DNA of 64,000 bases from CAYWMP01 sp964459445. Its GTDB lineage: Bacteria > Desulfobacterota > DSM-4660 > Desulfatiglandales > HGW-15. The translations under genes were made by a program, and so were the position numbers. Below, piece by piece: positions 43,534 to 52,251 of the stretch. Below the pieces are notes generated by a model, which was not told the origin of the DNA, did no database searches, and was given only the letters and a program-made list of their open reading frames with translations. The first letter of the stretch is position 1. The number at the start of each line of letters is the position of its first letter. The stretch lies in assembly GCA_964459445.1 (NCBI GenBank), contig CAYWMP010000001.1, positions 62,001 through 126,000 on the forward strand, read 5' to 3'.

Positions 43534-43663
43534 AGCAGACTGATGAAAAATGCCCAGATGATAGGCGCACGATATCCCGAGAAATGAGTCGTACGTTAAA
43601 AGTACGTCGCAATGCCGAGGGATGAGTGCAACGACCCAGATGGGCGTTTTGCATAAGTCTGCT
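43534..43663. repeat. Palindromic interspersed element A1 (MITE-like, 130 bp)
   Basis: AGCAGACTGATGAAAAATGC on the left and, read from the right on the minus strand, AGCAGACTTATGCAAAACGC: about 28-bp imperfect inverted ends continuing through CCAGATG. The centre contains GTACGTTAAAAGTAC. The interior is shared in reverse with element A2. It lies between two genes of the hdrA cluster, and its end overlaps the TAG stop at 43662-43664. Confidence 0.8.
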
Positions 43664-44612
43664 AACGCACAAACTCGTTATAGTCATCGACCTTATACAC
43701 ATCCAATGGCGGCCTTTGATCCACCTGGACCCCTGCCTCCCACTGGAAGAGTTCCAGGGCATCCTTGTTAAGTTTATTTGTGAACTGCCTGACGGAAATT
43801 CCCACCGGGCAAACCCTCTCACAGGCCCCGCAGTCGGTACACCTGCCCGCACAGTGGTAGGCCCTCAGGAAATGAAAAGTCATGGTATCTGTAGGGTCAA
43901 TGCTCTTTCCAACCCATTGGGGCCGTGATTCATCCACAAAACAGGTCGGACAATAGCATAGGGGGCAGGCATTTCTGCAGGCATAACATCGGATGCAGTT
44001 GGAAACCAATTGGGTGAAAAATTCCCATTTCTTTTCAGGACTTTTCTTTTCAATGGAATCTACATCCGGGTAGAGATTCACCCCTTCCTGCTCAGGCACC
44101 GTGTCGGCCACCAACGCATCATACACCACTGGATTTTTGTGGATGCATTTTGAACAGTTGAGTCTCAAGAAGTCCTTCTTCTCGTATGTCTCCTCAAAGC
44201 CTTTGCCGATCACCGTAAAGGAGCCATTGCCTTCCTTTACATCCAGGATCTCTTTGTATTTGACCGCCCGCATGACTGCGCGATGATCGATAATGCCCGT
44301 GCAGGGAATGCCCAGGATGTATAGTTGTTCCCGTGTGATTTGATTCTCTATGATGTGGGTCACGATGTTTCTTGAATTGCATCCATTGGCGATAATGCCG
44401 ACTTTGTCCGTTCTCTTGGCCAGATAGTTGCACAGGTTCAGCCCGCAATGACTGTCCCAGTGCAGCACATCCACCTTGGCGGAATCGCTTATGAGGACGG
44501 GCTCATTCATCATCGGGACAGAGCCTTTCTTATATCCAATGAACACGTCGACGGTTCCGTCATCCAACAACTTCTTTGCGCTTTCCCTGATTTTTTCTGT
44601 ATACTCCAGCAT
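43662..44612 (-). CDS. 4Fe-4S protein of the Hdr-Flx cluster (FlxC-like)
   Basis: A 316-residue Fe-S protein. The N-terminal half resembles the FrhB/coenzyme F420 hydrogenase beta and FlxC group (HWDSHCGLNLCNYLAKRTDKVGIIANGCNSRN, ILGIPCTGIIDHRAVM, NCSKCIHKNP). Two C-terminal [4Fe-4S] motifs follow (CIRCYACRNACPLCYCPTCF and CTDCGACERVCPVGI). The ATG at 44612 shares its A with the TAA stop of mvhD (TAATG), so it is tightly coupled to the selenoprotein gene; the open frame extends further upstream only because it overlaps mvhD. Its TAG stop lies at the edge of repeat A1. Confidence 0.85.
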   Translation of the reverse strand: MLEYTEKIRESAKKLLDDGTVDVFIGYKKGSVPMMNEPVLISDSAKVDVLHWDSHCGLNLCNYLAKRTDKVGIIANGCNSRNIVTHIIENQITREQLYILGIPCTGIIDHRAVMRAVKYKEILDVKEGNGSFTVIGKGFEETYEKKDFLRLNCSKCIHKNPVVYDALVADTVPEQEGVNLYPDVDSIEKKSPEKKWEFFTQLVSNCIRCYACRNACPLCYCPTCFVDESRPQWVGKSIDPTDTMTFHFLRAYHCAGRCTDCGACERVCPVGISVRQFTNKLNKDALELFQWEAGVQVDQRPPLDVYKVDDYNEFVR

Positions 44613-45043
44613 TATGCCACCTCTGCTCTCATCTTGATTAGATGCTGGGCCGGGCCTATTTCTGTTACGGCTTGGACCACTTCCTGAGCCACTTCCACGA
44701 ACTTCGTCGCCTCGGCAGAAGAAATCCATGAAAAATGCAACCTTCCCGGCTCAACGCCTATGTGTTCTATGAAGTTCTTGAACAGGACGAATTTTCTTCG
44801 AGCGTAGTAATTACCTTCCAGGTAATGGCAGTCTCCGGGGTGTCACCCGGAAACCCAGACGCCATCGGCGCCGTGTCTAAACGCTGCCAGGATGAACTTG
44901 GGGCTTACCCGGGCTGAACAGGGTACCCGGATCACCCGGATGTTTGGGGAGTATTGAAGGCGGCTGACACCTGCCAGGTCTGCCGCGCCATAACTACACC
45001 AATTGCATAGAAAAGCTGTTACTTTAGGTTGCCAATCGTTCAT
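44612..45043 (-). CDS. mvhD: MvhD-like hydrogenase iron-sulfur subunit, selenocysteine-containing (FlxD-like)
   Basis: A 143-residue [2Fe-2S] protein that links HdrA to a partner oxidoreductase. The frame contains an in-frame TGA at 44845-44843 (codon 67). Read as selenocysteine it gives VWVSG-Sec-HPGDCHYLEGNYYARRKF, the canonical MvhD motif GCHPGDCHY with Sec in place of the first Cys, and the downstream 76 residues are clearly MvhD. Other conserved Cys are C13, C16, C42 and C72. GGAG lies before the ATG. The TAA stop overlaps the next ATG. A SECIS-like hairpin follows the TGA. MvhD relatives such as methanococcal VhuD are established selenoproteins. Confidence 0.93.
44810..44826 (-). promoter_or_regulatory. 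SECIS-like hairpin of mvhD
   Basis: ATTACC-TGGAA-GGTAAT, a perfect 6-bp stem with GG in the loop, starts 16 bases after the TGA codon. This is the expected distance and loop type for a bacterial SECIS that recruits SelB. Confidence 0.8.
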
Positions 45044-45132
45044 TCTTTGCTCCTCATTTATGAGTCACTCGCAGAATAATCTTCATTCTTTAAATCAGCC
45101 TACGGGTTGTTATACAAAATCGCTCCGAGATT

Positions 45133-48100
45133 TTATGTCTCATTGATCATAGCCATGATCTGACCGGTCTCAAAACCGCTGAGGTTGAGCGCCCCTGATC
45201 GGCAAGATGCCACACACAGACCGCAGCCTTTGCATAGGACGGGATTGACCTCCGCCTTGCCTGCAAAGTGACCTTCCTTAATAAAGGAGGGGGCTTTGTA
45301 TGGACAAACATCCACACAGACGCCGCAGCTGCTGCAGATCATGGGATCGCTATAGGCCACCATCCCGCTCATGGCGATGGTCTTCCTTGCCAAAAGGGTT
45401 ACACCCCTTGAGGCGGCGGCCTGGGCCTGGGCCACGGATTCATCGATAGGCTTTGGATAGTGGGCGATGCCGCAAAGAAAGACGCCGTCCGTCGCAAATT
45501 CGGAAGGTCCCAGCTTGGCATGGGCCTCTACAAAGAATCCGTCTTCATTCATGGGAACTTTAAAGAACTGGGCCAAGGCCTCATCTTTGTAGGGAACAAT
45601 GGCCGAGGCAAGGGCCAGCAGATCCGCCTTGAGAATAATGGGGCGTTCTAGAATGGGATCGAGTATCTCAATTTGCAGCCCATCTTTACCCTCTGTGACC
45701 TGCGGCTTTTGATCGAGGGAATATCTGATGAAGATGACCCCGGACTGACGGGCCTTCTTATAGATGATTTCCTTCTCCCCGTAGGTTCGAACATCCCTGT
45801 AGAGGACATAGATATTCATGTCCGGATTGAGTTCTTTTAGGTGAAGCGCACTTTCTACGGAATGGGTGCAACAGACTCGTGAGCAATAGGGTCTTTGAGG
45901 CTCTCTGGATCCGACACATTGGATGAAAACGGCCGTGCCGATGTCCTTTAGGGAAGGATCCTTCTCGATGAATCTGCGATCCAGTTCCTGATGCGTCACA
46001 ACGGCCGGATTCTTGCCGTAGAGATACTCCTCTGGCTTAAACTCAGTTGCGCCCGTCGCAAGCACGGCAATCCCGTGCTCAACAGTTTCTTCTTTGACTT
46101 TGGATTTCAGGGTCGCCGTGAAATTCCCGACAAATCCTTCCACACTGGCCAGTGAAGTGGCAGTGTGCACGTCGATGTTAGGATCACCCTCTACGGATTT
46201 TGAAAGTCCGGAAAGGTTTTCCTGAATATCTTCTTCCTTCCAAGTCCTGAATAGGTTTCGCGCGTTGCCGCCCAGCGACGCCTCTTTCTCAACCAGACTC
46301 ACCTGGTATCCCTGATCGCTCAGGGTCCTCGCGGCTACCATGCCTGAGATTCCCCCGCCTACAACCAAGGCCCGTTGATTAACCTCTAACTCGGATTCCC
46401 TCAGGGGTTCCATCAGGGCGACCTTGGAAACGGCCATGCGGACCAGGTCTTTGGCCTTCTCTGTAGCGGCCTCCGGGTCATCCTTGTGGACCCAGGAATC
46501 CTGGTTGCGAATATTGGTCATCTCAAAGAGATATCTGTTGAGACCCGCGTTGATCAAGGTTTCCTGGAACAGTGGTTCATGGGTCCGAGGCGTGCAGGCC
46601 GCCACCACGATTCTATTAAGATTGTTTTCCTTAATCACCTGGGTGATGACTTCCTGCGTGTCCTGGGAACAGGAATATAGGTTATCCGTGACATAAGTCA
46701 CATAGGGCAGGGATTTGGCATAATCCCGAACCGCCGGCACATCTACGACACCCGCAATATTGATTCCACAATGGCAAACAAACACACCGATGCGAGGTCT
46801 TTCACCAACGACGTTTCTTTCTGCAGGAATTTCTCTGGATTGGATCAGGGTGTTTCGGGCCGGGGTCAAGATGGCGCCCGCATTGGCGGCCGCGGAACTC
46901 GCTTCAATGACAGATTGTGGAATGTCTTTTGGTCCCTGAAATGCACCGCACACGTAGACGCCTTCCCTCGATGTGGCCACGGGCCTAAAGGAATCCGTCT
47001 TGCAAAATCCACCCTCACTGACCTCTATGTCCAGCTTTTTGGCCAGTTCCAATAATTCAAGCGGCGTTTCCATTCCAACGGAGAGGACCACCAAATCAAA
47101 GGTCTCCTCAGTCAGTGCTCCACTCTCACTGGCATATTGGATCAACAGATCATCCGTATCGGCAACGGGATCGATGCTGTGAACCCTTGAGCGGATAAAG
47201 CGGACGCCGTGCTTGTCCTTTGCCGCGTCGTAATATCGCTCAAAATCCTTGCCGTGGGTTCTCATGTCCATGAAGAAAATGGCGCAATCCAGATCAGCTC
47301 CGGCATGCTCCATGGCGATGGTCGATTCCTTGATGGCATACATACAACAAACAGAGGAGCAATACCCGTGATCGCAACGGTTTATATCCCTGGAACCCAC
47401 ACATTGGAGCCAGGCGATCTTTTTTGGCTCCTTGTCATCGGACATGCGCACCAAATGCCCCATGGTGGGACCCGAAGCGGACAAAATCCGCTCAAATTCC
47501 ATGGAAGTGACCACGTTGGGATGGTTTATATAGTTATAGGTATCGTATTTTGAAGGATCAAAGGGTTGAAATCCGGGCGCCAGGACGATAGATCCCACAT
47601 TAAGTGTCTTTGTCTCCGGTTCGTCCTCGAACTTGATGGCGCTCGTCGGGCAGAATTTTTCACAGGCCTTGCACTTGCCCTTCACAAAATAGATGCAGTT
47701 TTCTTTGTCAATGGCGTATTTCTGGGGCACCGCCTGGGCATAGGGCACGTAGACTGCCTTCCGTTTGATAAGCTCAACATTGTATTCGTCATCGACTTTC
47801 TTGGGGCATTTCTCGGAACAGGTTCCACAGCCGATGCACTTCTCCATGTCCACGAATCTGGGGTTCTGCAGAATTTCTATTTCGAAATTTCCCTGTTCGC
47901 CTTTGACATCAACGACTTCGGAAAGGGTCAGTAACTCGATGTTGAGATGCCGGCCGACCTCGACCAGTTTAGGGGAGATAATTCACATGGCACAGTCATT
48001 GGTAGGGAACGTTTTGTCCAGTTGGGCCATGGCGCCGCCGATGGCAGGGGACTTTTCAACAATATAGACATAATATCCTGAATCAGCCAAATCCAGAGCG

Positions 48101-48162
48101 GATTGCATGCCAGCAATCCCTCCCCCAACAACCATGACAGATCCGATTACCTGTTTACCCAT
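45133..48162 (-). CDS. hdrA: HdrA-like FAD/Fe-S oxidoreductase, tandem fusion, selenocysteine-containing
   Basis: A 1009-residue protein, about one and a half times the usual HdrA length. The ATG at 48162 follows AAGGAGA. An in-frame TGA (codon 60, 47985-47983) lies in TFPTNDCAM-Sec-IISPKLVEVG, where other HdrA proteins have Cys in the same motif. The N-terminal module has an FAD motif GGGIAG (13-18), that Sec motif and the ferredoxin CIGCGTCSEKCP (109-119). A second HdrA-like module with GGGISG (about 600) and C-terminal ferredoxins CSSCGVCVDVCP and CKGCGLCVASC follows; it lacks the Cys/Sec motif. HdrA binds FAD and bifurcates electrons. mvhD begins 89 bases downstream. Confidence 0.94.
47950..47967 (-). 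promoter_or_regulatory. SECIS-like hairpin of hdrA
   Basis: CTGGTC-GAGGTC-GGCCGG, a 6-bp stem (with two G-U pairs) and a six-base loop containing GG, starting 15 bases after the TGA codon. Loop position matches the hairpin of mvhD within one base. Confidence 0.8.
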
Positions 48163-48464
48163 TTGCGATCTCCTTATAATATGCTAGTATCATAAACTTC
48201 AGATATCTCAAGTTAAGTAAACCATACAGAATTGGGTAATAATTATATCTGAAACGCGACACTAACGAGCTTGTGAAAAACATAACAAAATCCCTCACCC
48301 TGTCAAGGGAATTCTTCTTTCATGAGGTGTGGTTGCAAAAAAGTATAAATGCAGGAATTCCAAGGCCTTTGTCAAGGAAAATGCCCTTGAAGCCGGCGGT
48401 TACCACATGTTAGACTGCTTTGCCTACGGAAATTCCCCTTATGCCTCGCCGAGGAAGCCAGTTT
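48163..48464. other. Divergent regulatory region hdrA / histidine kinase
   Basis: About 300 bases. It contains an inverted repeat TTCAGATAT (48198-48206) / ATATCTGAA (48245-48253) that could be an operator for either gene. I found no sigma-54 promoter here. No coding frame was seen. Confidence 0.45.
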
Positions 48465-50042
48465 ATGTCCGGAGATAAATCCTCTTTTTTAAATATCGCC
48501 CTCATTGGCGGCGGAACCTACTGCACCGAAATTCTTGAAAAAAGCGCCGTAGATTACAAGAAAGAGGAGGTCAATGCCCATATCGTGGCCGTCGCCGATC
48601 CGGATCCTGAGAGTCCTGGCATCCAGGCTGCGCGAAGGCTCGGACTCAGAACCCTTTCTGATTATCACGACCTATACCTTCCCGAACAGGAAATCGACCT
48701 CCTCGTTCTTTTGACTTCGGATCAGGGCATCCTTGATGATGTCTTAAATACAAAACCTCCCCATATTCGGGTTCAGGCCTATCATGTTCTTGAGTTCTTC
48801 TGGAAACTTATCGGAGTCGAGGAACGTAAACTGCGGGAGAGAAATGAAGAGGTCGAGACCATTCTGAATGGCATCCAGGAATTCATCATTGTGCTCAACC
48901 CGGACATGGAGGTCATGGAGGTCAATGAAACCTTCTTGGCCAAAAGGGGTTATAGCCGTGACGAAGTCATTGGTAAAAGGTGCCACGAGATATTTCAATT
49001 AACGGATTCGGATGGCCAATGCGAAGTCGATGTCTGTCCCCTCAAAGAGGTGATCAAAAACAAAAGACCCTGCCAGCATATCCTGACGCGGAAGAATTCG
49101 GATGGGGAGCTTCGATACAATGAAGTCACTATTTTTCCCATTTGGGAGAAAAGCGGTAAGATCTCCAAATTCATTGAAATAAGTCGCGATGTGACCGACC
49201 GTATGAGGGAGGAAGAAGAAATCACCCAACAGTTAGAGGAAATGGTCGAGGAAAGAACGCGTCAACTCAAAGAAACCCACGCAAAACTCCTCCATCAAGA
49301 TAAAATGGCCTCCCTTGGAAAGCTATCCGCCTCCGTGGTTCATGAAATCAACAATCCGATTGCAGGTATGCTGAATTTCGTCATGCTGATGAGACGCATG
49401 CTGGGCGAAGGCCCTATCGGGCAAAGTGAGGGCAATCAATTCGATCAGTATTTAGGCCTTATGGAGACGGAGACCCGGCGAATTAGCCGAATTGTTTCCA
49501 ATCTGCTTGCATTCTCCCGACAGTCCAAGATTGAACGAAAACCCGTGGACCTTAATAGAATCGTCGAAAAAACGCTCCTTCTCAATTCCAATCTTCTCAA
49601 AATCAACAATGTCACGGTTCAAAAAAGACTTGATGAGAACTTGCCCGAGCTTACCGGTTCGGAGGATCAGCTCCAACAGGTCTTTATGAATCTAATATCC
49701 AACACCGTGGAGGCCCTTGAACCTAAAGGGGGGGGAACCTTGAGTATCGAAACCAAGGCCCTTAAAAAGGAGAACAAAATCAAAATCTCCTTCCAAGATT
49801 CAGGGATAGGGGTGCCTGAGGAAAATCTGCCGATGCTTTTTGAACCGTTTTTCACGACAAAAAGAATCGGCAAAGGTGTCGGACTGGGGCTGTCCGTCGT
49901 TTACGGCATCATCGAGGAACTCGGCGGGTCCATACGTGTTGATTCGGAAATAGAAAAGGGAACCACCTTTATTGTAGAGCTTCCCGTGGATCAGGTGAAT
50001 GAAACTGGCGATCTTCAAGGAGAATTCCATGGCCGGCACTAA
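48465..50042 (+). CDS. PAS-domain sensor histidine kinase with Rossmann-like N-terminus
   Basis: A 525-residue kinase. Residues about 7-105 resemble a GFO/IDH-type Rossmann fold (NIALIGGGTYCTEILEK, VAVADPDPE, IDLLVLLT) and not a membrane sensor. A PAS domain follows (EVMEVNETFLAKRGYSRDEVIGK) with Cys-rich residues (CEVDVCPLKE), then a coiled coil. The transmitter has HEINNPIAGML (phospho-His), an N-box NLISNTVEAL and G-boxes DSGIGVPEE and GKGVGLGLS. No transmembrane segment is seen, so it senses a cytoplasmic signal, possibly NAD(P)(H) or redox state (inference). The ATG at 48465 follows GAGGA. It overlaps the response regulator by 14 bases. Confidence 0.9.
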   Translation: MSGDKSSFLNIALIGGGTYCTEILEKSAVDYKKEEVNAHIVAVADPDPESPGIQAARRLGLRTLSDYHDLYLPEQEIDLLVLLTSDQGILDDVLNTKPPHIRVQAYHVLEFFWKLIGVEERKLRERNEEVETILNGIQEFIIVLNPDMEVMEVNETFLAKRGYSRDEVIGKRCHEIFQLTDSDGQCEVDVCPLKEVIKNKRPCQHILTRKNSDGELRYNEVTIFPIWEKSGKISKFIEISRDVTDRMREEEEITQQLEEMVEERTRQLKETHAKLLHQDKMASLGKLSASVVHEINNPIAGMLNFVMLMRRMLGEGPIGQSEGNQFDQYLGLMETETRRISRIVSNLLAFSRQSKIERKPVDLNRIVEKTLLLNSNLLKINNVTVQKRLDENLPELTGSEDQLQQVFMNLISNTVEALEPKGGGTLSIETKALKKENKIKISFQDSGIGVPEENLPMLFEPFFTTKRIGKGVGLGLSVVYGIIEELGGSIRVDSEIEKGTTFIVELPVDQVNETGDLQGEFHGRH

Positions 50043-51372
50043 AATACTGATTGTAGATGATGAATTGATCATGCGGGAGTCCTTGGCTGGTTGGCTCAGG
50101 CGTGACGGATACGGCGTCCATACCGCCTCTAGTGGCGAAGAGGCCCTCGGCAAAATAGAGGAAACCCGATTTGATATCCTTCTTGTCGATATCAAGATGG
50201 AAGGGTTGAGCGGTCTTGATGTATTAAGGCAGGTTAAAGAGGATGATCCCGATGTGGCCGTTATCATGATTACCGCTTACGGCTCCATATCCACGGCCAT
50301 TGAGGCCATGAAAAACGGCGCCTTTGATTACCTTCTCAAGCCCTTTGACCCCAATGAATTGGGCGTCCTGGTTGAAAAGATCGTCGAACATCAGGCCCGG
50401 GACCTAGAGACCCAATATCTTAGGGAACAGCACAAGGACAGAACCCGATTCGAAAGCATGATCGGCCAGTCAATGGCAATCCAAGAGGTTTTCGATCTCA
50501 TCCAAGACATCGCCCCAACGGATTCGACCATCTTGATTACCGGTGAAACGGGTACCGGAAAAGGTCTGGCTGCCAAGGCCATCCACACCCATAGCCTCCG
50601 TTGCGACGGGCCTTTTGTGGTCGTCAATTGCGGCGCCTTTCCTGAACATCTTCTGGAAAGCGAACTTTTCGGATATCAAAAGGGGGCATTCACGGATGCC
50701 AAAACCACGAAAAAGGGCCGGCTTGAGTTGGCCCACGGCGGGACGCTCTTTCTGGATGAGATCGGAGAGATAAGTATGCGAATGCAGATCGACCTCCTCA
50801 GGGTTCTCGAAGACCGCGTCTTTTATCGGGTCGGCGGAACGCAGCCTATTGAAGCGGATTTCCGCGTCATAGCGGCCACGAATAAGGACTTGGAGAATGC
50901 CATCAAGAAAAGAAGTTTCAGGGAAGATCTATTCTACCGCCTTAATGTGATTTCCTTCGCCATGCCCCCTTTGCGCATCCGGAAAGAGGACATTCCTCTT
51001 TTGGCGGAGCACTTTTTAAGGCGTTTCGCCCAGGAGACCAACAAATCCATAGATCACGTCAGTCGTGAGGCACTAGACGAAATGATGCTTTATGAGTGGC
51101 CAGGAAACGTACGCGAACTCGAAAACGCGATAGAGCGGGCTGTCGTGGTCGGCAAGACACGCAGCATACTCCCTGAGTGCCTGCCCATATTCAACCGCGA
51201 CGAGATGATAGGCCCCTGCGATCGGACATTGAAAGAGGTGGAACGAACCCATCTTGTCAATATCCTCAATGAGAACCAATGGAATATCCGGAGAAGTGCC
51301 GAAATCCTAGGTATTGATCGCTCGACGCTCTATAACAAAATCAAACGCTATCAGATCCAAAGACCAAGTTGA
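50029..51372 (+). CDS. NtrC-family sigma-54 response regulator
   Basis: A 447-residue three-domain activator. The receiver domain has ILLVDIKMEG (phospho-Asp at about residue 52). The AAA+ domain has Walker A GETGTGKG, the sigma-54 contact loop as GAFTDA (GAFTGA variant with Asp) and Walker B GGTLFLDEIGE. A C-terminal Fis-type helix-turn-helix (RRSAEILGIDRSTLYNKIKRY) binds enhancers. The ATG at 50029 follows AAGGAGA and overlaps the end of the kinase gene, so the two form one system. The sigma-54 promoter at 54342-54357 is a plausible target. Confidence 0.93.
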   Translation: MAGTKILIVDDELIMRESLAGWLRRDGYGVHTASSGEEALGKIEETRFDILLVDIKMEGLSGLDVLRQVKEDDPDVAVIMITAYGSISTAIEAMKNGAFDYLLKPFDPNELGVLVEKIVEHQARDLETQYLREQHKDRTRFESMIGQSMAIQEVFDLIQDIAPTDSTILITGETGTGKGLAAKAIHTHSLRCDGPFVVVNCGAFPEHLLESELFGYQKGAFTDAKTTKKGRLELAHGGTLFLDEIGEISMRMQIDLLRVLEDRVFYRVGGTQPIEADFRVIAATNKDLENAIKKRSFREDLFYRLNVISFAMPPLRIRKEDIPLLAEHFLRRFAQETNKSIDHVSREALDEMMLYEWPGNVRELENAIERAVVVGKTRSILPECLPIFNRDEMIGPCDRTLKEVERTHLVNILNENQWNIRRSAEILGIDRSTLYNKIKRYQIQRPS

Positions 51373-51475
51373 TTTCTGTGCAGTTGAAACTTAAGCGCTT
51401 TGAAGGCGTATCCGATAAATCGGGGGCTCGGGGATCTCTTGGAAGGGACGAACTCGATTCAGTGAGCTGCTATTT

Positions 51476-51565
51476 GCACGCCTCCTTAGCATGGCGGGCG
51501 GCGAACCACCGCCAAAACGTGCCTGGAGAAGATTTATGAATCCCCTGAAGGGGTCCCCCGCCCGC
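51476..51565 (+). promoter_or_regulatory. Structured leader with mutually exclusive hairpins
   Basis: The region between the response regulator and the archaemetzincin gene. GGCGG/CCGCC (51497-51513) forms a local hairpin nested within GCACG/CGTGC (51476-51480 with 51518-51522). The same bases can pair perfectly as GCGGGCGG (51494-51501) with CCGCCCGC (51558-51565), enclosing CCCCTGAAGGGG (51542-51553). The two states exclude each other. It does not match a riboswitch class I can name. Confidence 0.4.
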
Positions 51566-51638
51566 TAACTGGCAAAGTCCTATGCACAACCAAGAAGCCC
51601 TTTCGTCCCTGTAAAGAGATTGCTGAGGCCCCGCATAT

Positions 51639-52232
51639 TTGAAAAGGGCTAAATTGATACTCCCTCAGGAAAAAACCATCACCATTTCCCCCATCGGCAT
51701 TCTTGATGAAATCCTCATCAAAGGCATCCGCCTGGAGATCAATAGGGTATTTGGTTTCGGGACGGAAATTGAAATTCTCCTCGATAATATTGATTTCGCC
51801 TTTGACACAACCCGAAATCAATACCATTCCACGGCTGTACTGGAAAAACTGGCGGACTTGGCGTCTCCCAAGGCTGTCAAAATCCTCGCTATAACCGAGG
51901 TCGATCTCTTTATTCCAATCCTGACCCATGTCTATGGGGAGGCCCAGTTGGGGGGCAAGGCATGCATCATCTCCACGAAACGATTGAGTGATGAGTCTCC
52001 CAGCCTCGCCAACCCGGGGGGAGTATTTGGTCGCGCGAAAAAGGAGGCGATTCATGAATTGGGTCATACCTTCGGGCTTCGCCACTGTCGCGACCATGCC
52101 TGCATCATGCACTATTGTCGCAGTATCAAAGATGTGGATCGCAAAACGGATCAACTTTGTCGGTATTGCAGTGTTTTGTTGGATGATGAATTGAAGAGAA
52201 TGATGAAGAAAGGCCAAGGGCAAGAGGAATGA
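51639..52232 (+). CDS. Archaemetzincin-family zinc metalloprotease
   Basis: A 197-residue protein with the archaemetzincin signature HELGHTFGLRHCRDHACIMHYCRS (HExxHxxGxxHCxxxxCxM) followed by DQLCRYC. The three His ligate the catalytic zinc, and the Cys set a structural zinc. Bacterial members are rarer than archaeal and eukaryotic ones and lack a known substrate. No ATG is available at the N-terminus; the TTG at 51639 is the upstream limit because TGA precedes it in frame, and TTG 51654 is an alternative. It follows the response regulator and converges on the first GcvH-like gene. Confidence 0.88.
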   Translation: MKRAKLILPQEKTITISPIGILDEILIKGIRLEINRVFGFGTEIEILLDNIDFAFDTTRNQYHSTAVLEKLADLASPKAVKILAITEVDLFIPILTHVYGEAQLGGKACIISTKRLSDESPSLANPGGVFGRAKKEAIHELGHTFGLRHCRDHACIMHYCRSIKDVDRKTDQLCRYCSVLLDDELKRMMKKGQGQEE

Positions 52233-52251
52233 GCGTCGCTCCGAGACAATA

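Noticed and set aside
44613..44729. Upstream extension of the FlxC-like frame to 44729
   Set aside because: It overlaps the C-terminal third of mvhD in another frame. The ATG at 44612, coupled to the mvhD stop by TAATG, is a better start.
47983..47985. TGA in hdrA as a sequencing error or pseudogene mutation
   Set aside because: A second gene in the same cluster has a TGA at its own conserved Cys, both have SECIS-like hairpins, and selB is encoded nearby. Two independent errors exactly at such sites are unlikely.
51373..51640. Possible 6S RNA, SRP RNA or known riboswitch
   Set aside because: No conserved core of these RNA classes could be recognised. Only pairing potential is seen, so it is reported as an unclassified structured leader.
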